DNA from: Dromiciops gliroides
Lineage: Eukaryota > Chordata > Mammalia > Microbiotheria > Microbiotheriidae
Assembly (NCBI RefSeq): GCF_019393635.1
Contig: NC_057861.1
Span: 306,053,468-306,117,467, forward strand
DNA: 64,000 nucleotides
Direction of reading: 5' to 3'
A program made the position numbers and the translations under genes. The notes under the pieces were generated by a model, which saw only the letters and a program-made list of their open reading frames with translations, searched no databases and was not told the origin of the DNA. Positions 57,860-64,000 of the stretch are shown here, piece by piece. How positions within the stretch are numbered: the stretch's first letter is position 1; each line of letters opens with the position of its first letter.

Positions 57860-58012
57860 TTTTTTTTTTTTTTTTGGGCTGGGCAATTGGGGTTAAGTGA
57901 CTTGCCCAGGGTCACACAGCTAGTAAGTGTTAAGTGTCTGAGGCCGGATTTTAACTCAGGTACTCCTGACTCCAGGGCTGGTGCTCTATCCACTATGCTA
58001 CCTAGCTGCCCC
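57860..58012 (-). mobile_element. WSINE/Mar1-type CORE-SINE, target duplication
   Basis: Antisense copy with a T17 run on the left. CCAACAATTGCTT (about 57847-57859) and CCAGCAATTGCTT (58011-58023) form the duplication with one change. Confidence 0.95.
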
Positions 58013-58276
58013 AGCAATTGCTTCTTAATCCAAGAACCTTGGGAATAGGAATGTCCCCCAAACCCTCAGACTTGCTTGCCTCACAGCCATAGTTGATGGG
58101 AGACATGATTGTGTGGAAGGGGCCCACCATCTTCATCACTACCAACAACAAGTAGTGACCAACATCCCCCAAGAACAGATGAGGATAAGAGCCTCAGCAG
58201 TGGCAGAATGTCTAAAACCACTGGTCTTGCTTTCAGTCCAGCCTGCATGGCTGTCATCTGGGGAGGCAGCTCCTAT

Positions 58277-58400
58277 GGAGCAATGATGACCTATTTTGTT
58301 ATTTTAGTTCTTGCTCAAAACCAGTTATGCTGTTTTGCCTTAGAGATGATTCAAATCCAAGTCTAAACTGAATATTAAGTGAGATGAATTTAATAATCTT
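58277..58400 (+). repeat. unclassified dispersed repeat, copy 1
   Basis: About 125 bases matching 61670-61791 in the same orientation. Shared blocks include ATGACCTATTTTGTTATT, CTTGCTCAAAACCA and TTCAAGTCC/ATCCAAGTC. I do not recognise the family; it could be the 3' end of a LINE or a piece of a segmental duplication. Confidence 0.7.
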
Positions 58401-58789
58401 TAATAATCCATCTCCACCAACTACCAACCAACTGCTATACACAAGGCAGATGAGTTAGCCAGGATGAAGCAGCAAGGGAGAAAAAAGAAGTAGCAAGCAA
58501 CAGAGAAATGAAACCATCATTATCTGTCTACCATCTTCCGTCAGAGTCTAGAGCCTTGGACCCTGAAGCCAAGAATCCTCAGAATATCAGGGCTTCTAGC
58601 CCAGTGTCTGCAGTTATCATTCTAGGAAGCAACTCCTGGGGGATGAAACATTTATAAACTGATATGATTTTTATCAGTGGAAATGACATTAAAGAAGAGG
58701 CATTAGCATCTGCTTTGCTGTGAACACTGAGGACGGACCATGGAACTTTTCCATCTGACTTACACCTTAAATCTTCTACATGCGTTGTC

Positions 58790-58894
58790 TCTCCCATTAG
58801 AATGTGAGCTCCTTTAAGAACAGGGTCTATCTTACATTTAGCTTAGCTCAGTGCTTTGCATATAGTAAACACTTCATAAATGTTTCATTCATTT
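58790..58894 (+). repeat. L2-type LINE 3' end
   Basis: 'agaatgtgagctcctttaag', 'gctcagtgctttgcatatag', 'taaacacttcataaatgttt'. It ends exactly where the split L2-clade LINE resumes, so it may be part of the inserted DNA. Confidence 0.7.
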
Positions 58895-59812
58895 GCTTGG
58901 TGATCATCTCATCATCTCTCATTGGGATCAAATATCATCTCTACGCTGATGATTCCCAGGTCTGTAGATTCAACCCTAGTCTCTCCGGTCCCACATCACT
59001 AACATAACTAGACATTTTGAACTAGATATCCTATGGATCCTTGACATATCAAAACCAGAACACTATCTTTTCCCACAAACTCATCCCTCTTCCCACCTCT
59101 TACTGAGCACCATCATCTTTCCACCCAACCAGGTTTTTACCTTCAGTGTTGTTCTCAATTCCTTACTCTCCTTCACCCCACATATCCAAATAATTGCCAA
59201 ATCTTTTCATTTCTTTACACCTCATGTATATTTCCTTCTCTCCATGTACACTGCTACCACCCTAGTTCACACCCTCACATTACCTCCAACCTGGTTGATT
59301 GCAATAACCTTCTAAAAGGACCCCCTACTTAAATTCTCTCCTTATTCCAAACCATACAATTACTAAAATGATTTTCCTGAAGCATTGGATTACGTCGCAG
59401 CTCTACTCAATAAACTCCAAAAGCTCTTAATTATTACTGATAGGATCAAAGATACATTCCTTTTATATTTAAAGTCTTCTGGCCCCTTTCTATCTTTCTG
59501 GTCTTTTAATACATTAGACACTCCATACTCTCTATGGTCCAGTAATACTGGCCATTTTTGCTGTTCTTCTGCACATAATGTTCCACCTTTTATCTCCATA
59601 CTCTTGCATTGGCTGTGGCCCGTGCCTGGAATGCTTTCCCTCCTAAACTCCCTTTTGCAGAATTTCTGGTTTTCCTTTAATCCTCAAGTGCCTGCTCCTT
59701 GAGAAGGCATCTCCCTCTAATTAATGCTATCTTCCTTGTATTCTGTATGCATCCCCAGCTCTTTGCCTAGTCACCAGCACATAAGTTCTTAATAAATGCT
59801 TAATGGATGGAT
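58895..59812 (+). mobile_element. L2/CR1-clade LINE, downstream half (split)
   Basis: Begins TGATCATCTCATC, which follows CTCACTTGG (57119) in the usual element order. In one frame HLYADDSQV (about 58937-58963) is the catalytic Y-A-D-D box of the reverse transcriptase. Later pieces run to the terminal 'gttcttaataaatgcttaat' (59786 on). Frame breaks show a dead copy. Confidence 0.82.
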
Positions 59813-59892
59813 AACAAAATATAAATCCTTCCATGTTAGAGGCATTCTTTCAATAAGCTGACTTGTAAAGTACTTTGAAAATAAATGGATTA

Positions 59893-60064
59893 GGGGCAGC
59901 TAGGTGGCGAAGTGCATAAAACACCAGCCCTGGATTCAGGAGGACCTGAGTTCAAATCCAGCCTGACACTTGACACTTAATAGCTGTGTGACCCTGAGGA
60001 AGTCACTTAACCCTCATTGTCCTGCTCCCCCCCCCCAAAAAAAAAAAAGAAAGAAAGAAAAGGA
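59893..60064 (+). mobile_element. WSINE/Mar1-type CORE-SINE, target duplication
   Basis: Sense copy with tail C10, A12 and GAAAGAAAG. ATAAATGGATTAG (59881-59893) and TTAAATGGATTAG (60067-60079) form the duplication. Confidence 0.95.
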
Positions 60065-60079
60065 AATTAAATGGATTAG

Positions 60080-61669
60080 TGCATGGAGCAGAAAAAAAAA
60101 TGAATTTGGTTAATACTTGTTCATATCATAGAAAATGAGGTATCAAATCCATTTATTTCCATTTAAAAGTTATGGAGTGGACATAGGATCTCCATGGCTA
60201 CCAGATTCTAGTGCTGAATTTGCTGCTTCATTGTGTATCCTGGCAGTTTATTTTTCTCATCTGGAAAACCCCCAAACCCAGTACCTATCTCCCCAGAACA
60301 CTGTGAAGGTTAGTTAGTAAGTAGCTGTAATAAGTCTGGAACTTTTAAAGCAAAGTAGATAAACAGAAGGAGGTATTTTCATTGTTATTAGTTGAATAAT
60401 GAGAATATCATTAATGTATGTTCTAGAAAAGCAACAAAGAAAATGTTGATCATGAAAAATAATCAGAGGCAGCCTTGAGAACATGGCTGGAAGGTGTTGT
60501 ATGCCCTTTGACATAGTTTACATGCAATCAAAAATGAAATGAATCCCAAATCTTTTGATAAGCGTGTCTATGGAATAAATAGATCCAATGTTGAGAATGG
60601 AACAAATTGTTTGCCTTTTTAAAGGTACAATAACTTTTAAGAAAATGATACTATGCTACAGTACTTAGGGAGACCTTGGATGGTTTGAAAGGGTTAACAA
60701 AACTATAAAGCAAATTCAAAATTGAATAACAAATTATGGGATGTGAGCCCCAAATGTTAATCATTTAATATAAAAAAATGGCCATAGTAAACACATTACA
60801 AGCTACAGTGTTTGGTCAGCCTTATAGGCAGCCCCCCATTCGTTGGGATTCCTTTACAAAATGAAATAACTAACAAAAACTGGCATCTACTATATTTGAG
60901 ATTTGATGGTAGGGGGTGGGGAGGGGAAGAGCTAAGATCTGAAAAGCATGTAAAATTGGGTGCTCAGTTCATTTTAAGGACAATTCCAAGCCAAAGCCAT
61001 TCTGTGGTCTTTTTAGTCTGTAAACAGCAAAAAAGAACTGAGCATCTAATTTTTGAAGTTCTTCTGGCTTTTCTTTTTGACCTTTGGTATTTGTATGTAT
61101 TGACGCTCTCTAAACCATTGTACAAAAACACCTTGAAGTGTCAAGCTTTAAAAATGAGTCTTCTTTTCTCTTTCTCCTGTGCAGCTTGGATTATCTTGGC
61201 CTTGTCAAAATACATTCTCTAGTTAGAGCTTGGAAATATTTCCCTCCTGGCTCCCAAGTATTGATTTTTCAACACTCAGTTCTGTCCGTCAGCTGAAGAG
61301 GTGAAAGGTGAAAGTTCATCTAGCACTGCCTGGCTTTACCTTCCTATTAATGTCATGCCCTTTCCACATCTGATCATATTATGTGATCACCAATCATACA
61401 GGTCCCTTATTGCACCTCTTTTACCTATACAAAAACATTTAAATCATCATTGGATGCTAAAACAATTCATGGTCGAGACCCTCTAGGCATTTGAAGAGTC
61501 AAAGCTGTTGTGATCACAAAGCTGTTGTGATCAGCTACTTTTACACTTATTTAATTGTCACAGAAAATTATACTGTTACATAATGATTGACTCAATTCAA
61601 AGTGTCCTATCTTCTTATCTGAAAATTGAAAGAAAAAGATTACATTTACTGCTTGCACTATAAACCTCT
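60080..61669. other. long repeat-free AT-rich stretch
   Basis: About 1.6 kb with no recognisable mobile element. The 136-codon plus frame at 60812-61222 has no domain and ends in hydrophobic residues. Parts (60720-61250) have the texture of conserved noncoding DNA, including CCATAGTAAACAC (forkhead-like). It lies just downstream of the inferred minus-strand gene end. Confidence 0.35.
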
Positions 61670-61791
61670 GGAAGCAATAATGACCTATTTTGTTATTCTT
61701 GCTCTTGCTCAAAACCAATTATGTTCTTTTACCTTGGGGATTCGAATTCAAGTCCAAACTAAGTATTAAATGAAATGCATTTAATGATCTT
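61670..61791 (+). repeat. unclassified dispersed repeat, copy 2
   Basis: Partner of 58277-58400; the two agree at roughly four of five positions by eye. No duplication of flanking bases is evident. Confidence 0.7.
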
Positions 61792-62124
61792 AGTTCAGCT
61801 CCCACAGGATAGTAGCCCATGTTACCAAATCTAACAACGTATAATTTGGTGCAATTAACAGGATACTTAGACCCAGTGAAGGCAGATATGATGAGATTCT
61901 CTACCAGGGAATTTTTCCTTTCATGTCTTTTTAAAATAAAGTCTTGCCTTTCTTGAGTCCAATTTTCTAGATTCAATGGGAAGTGAATAACTATTTTAAT
62001 AAAATTTAGGTTTTATTTTGGTAGTGAAAAGCAAAAAATAAAAGGTAAGAAGAAAATGTCATTTGAAAAGCTATAATAAAAGTGAATAACATAGACAACC
62101 TAAATAGATAGTACAGGAAAGATG

Positions 62125-64000
62125 TTTTTCAGTACAACTCAGTTTTATTTCACATACATACTATGTACACAGGGACATTTAGTACACAGAACATCTATAA
62201 AGTGGAATCTGGCAGACATTTCAGCTCATTTGTGACCCACAGTAACTTCAATCATCCCAACATTTTCATACAGGTGTCCCATCATGTCATCTTCTGCTTG
62301 TAAACTGCCAATGAAGCCACAGATGTCTCTACATTTACAAGGACAAGTCCAAATACAGTACTAACAAATCAATAAAACACTAAAAGCTTACGCTGGAGTG
62401 ACAATATGAAGTTTACTGGGGTGCTAAGAGATCTAAGCTGGAATGAAGTTTGGGATTGTGGTTGACAAAGTGGTGAAGAAGTTAGTGTTTAACTAATAGG
62501 CCAATTTTAGTTTAGCAGGTGGATATGTCTAACAACTAATTCAAATCACTCCACTCCAGAGCTTGGTAACAGGAACCTAATCGTAGCCCACAGTTCTGAC
62601 TGTCTGCTTGGATAGAGATTGTGAGAGATGGAAAGATGTTAACCTTTGGAGCATTCTGACTGATGTAGCTTTCCCAATTTATTTAAAATCTTCTCTATGC
62701 CACAACTATATTTGGAAGAGATGAAAGGAGGCTGCTGCCTTGTCTTGTTCCCTCTTGTGAAGTATTTAAATGGGTTGTTTAAAAGAAACATAGGCAGTTT
62801 GCTCTTTTAAAGGTACACTTTTACAATATCATCTTCAAATATTTTTTCACACTAGAACAAATTAAATCTCTTTTAGATTCAGAAAATAAACATGGACATG
62901 CTCCTTCCAAGAACATGACTTAGGGTATTCATGGCTCAGGTACCCTCCTGGAAAACAAATAAAGTGCACCTTGTAGTTTTTCTACATATTTCTCTCTCTA
63001 AATTGAGCACTGCAGTACAGTCATCAAAAATTATGCTGTATAGTTCTTTACTTCTTTGGAAACTACATATATAGTCTTTATAAATACAATGTTCATGCAT
63101 ATAGCATAAATTCACTTAAAAAAAACATCCAAACTTTACTACAGAATTTGACCACCAGGGAATACTACAACTTTGCCACACTGAGAAATAATACACTTTA
63201 CAGCAATAAGAGAGAAAGATTCCTAATGGTCTTAATTTCTTTTTCTGTTCTTTAAAAACTCACTTCAGTAAAACAGCAGATGTGTTGCTTCTGGACTGTG
63301 ATCCTACTTTTTTTCATATATTACATAAACTCTCTCTTTGAAAAATCAATGCTTTTTAAATTTAGAAGCAATCATTGGCTTTCTTCCTTTATTACCACTT
63401 TTGGTTTCTCTGTGAGTTCCATATTTTCCTTTTCTCTAATAAATCATTTACTTACAGAACATTTTCCTTTTGTGAGTTTTCAGACAAAATGGCCACCATC
63501 CCCCTCCCACACAAATCCTTAAACCAACAAAACTATACATATATCACTGTTTGTCAGGAATAATTTATACAAAATATTATTTTAAGGATTTCTTTCATTA
63601 CTGTGAGCATGAACTAGCATAATTTGACAAACTGTTGTATAGCAGAAAAAAATGAACACCTAAAGTTTATGTTGAAGAAGAAAAAAAATCCTTCTTTGGA
63701 TATATGTTCAAGCAAATTTACAGAAATACAAATCATTTACCTTTCATATGTTTTCCAGAATTTGGTGCCACATTCGTTAATTACCTGGGATATTTTTATT
63801 TTAGCAGAGCTTTTGCAAAAACAAACAAACCCCCTCCCTTACTCAACGAATGGGTTGAAGGCTGAATTCAACATCAGAATTATTAGCATAACTTATATGT
63901 CATAAAGTTTCCTACATTTATATTTGAAATACTTCTGGAGGGGGAGTAAGCTCTTTCACAGAAAAAATATCTCCAGTATATGTAGACAAGAACAATCTTC
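62125..64000 (-). other. probable 3' untranslated region of a minus-strand gene, continuing past the right edge
   Basis: Nearly 1.9 kb is free of SINEs and LINEs although the preceding 20 kb are dense with them. It is AT-rich on the minus strand with scattered T-rich tracts, has no conserved reading frame, and ends in a canonical polyadenylation signal (62149-62144) with a GT/T-rich stretch after it. That is the character of a long vertebrate 3' untranslated region under constraint. The coding exons would lie beyond 64000. I cannot name the gene. An intergenic conserved block is the main alternative. Confidence 0.5.
62144..62149 (-). promoter_or_regulatory. polyadenylation signal AATAAA
   Basis: On the minus strand GTGAAATAAAACTGAG. 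A cleavage site about 20 bases on (near 62125) would be followed by TTTCCTGTAC and TTGTCTATGTTATTC, which is suitably T/GT-rich. Confidence 0.55.

Overview
This is a gene-poor stretch of mammalian, almost certainly marsupial, genomic DNA. I find no complete protein-coding gene, and no tRNA, rRNA or CRISPR array. The assignment rests on dozens of CORE-SINEs of the marsupial Mar1/WSINE type (head GGGGCAGCTAGGTGGCGCAG, B-box GTTCAAATCC), plus MIR/THER1 relics, L2/CR1-clade, RTE and L1 LINE pieces, and hAT elements of the OposCharlie kind. The abundance of a short SINE ending ..CACTTAACCCTCATTGCCC.. or ..CCCCAATTGCCTCA.. suggests an Australian marsupial rather than an American opossum; that is inference from memory of the families. 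The open reading frames of 60-220 codons I examined are microsatellite translations, SINE translations (a recurring LDLNSGPPESRASALST-like string and its opposite strand), decayed LINE fragments or chance.

Layout. 0-9 kb: MIR, L2 and SINE relics, with a long CTTT/CCCTTT array grown on a SINE tail and a diffuse TCTCTG array. 9-14 kb: mostly unrecognised unique sequence with a few SINEs. 14-15 kb: RTE LINE fragment with a reverse transcriptase FADD box (minus). 15-22 kb: unique sequence, microsatellites, and a solo LTR at 21190-21723 with a CTGT target duplication. 22-29 kb: SINE cluster with a SINE nested in a SINE, and a repeat-free, conserved-looking block at 26.6-27.1 kb. 29-37 kb: mostly unique, with two more candidate conserved noncoding blocks (30.7-31.0 and 37.0-37.4 kb) and a possible twin-primed RTE LINE (33.9-36.5 kb). 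38-47.7 kb: dense nesting of SINEs, L1 ends and an L2-clade LINE. 48-60 kb: more of the same, including an L2-clade RT fragment on the minus strand, an autonomous-defective hAT element, a second solo LTR (57169-57536), and an L2-clade LINE split by about 1.8 kb of later insertions. 60-64 kb: nearly repeat-free.

The one sign of a cellular gene is at the right edge. Reading the minus strand, from about 64000 down to 62125, the sequence has the character of a long 3' untranslated region ending in an AATAAA signal at 62149-62144; the coding part would lie beyond the window. I cannot name the gene.

I do not see an undescribed biological system. The most useful observations are structural: nested insertions with readable target-site duplications, two solo LTRs, a SINE foldback, an unclassified repeat pair near 58.3 and 61.7 kb, two SINE subfamilies with intermediates, and the candidate conserved elements.
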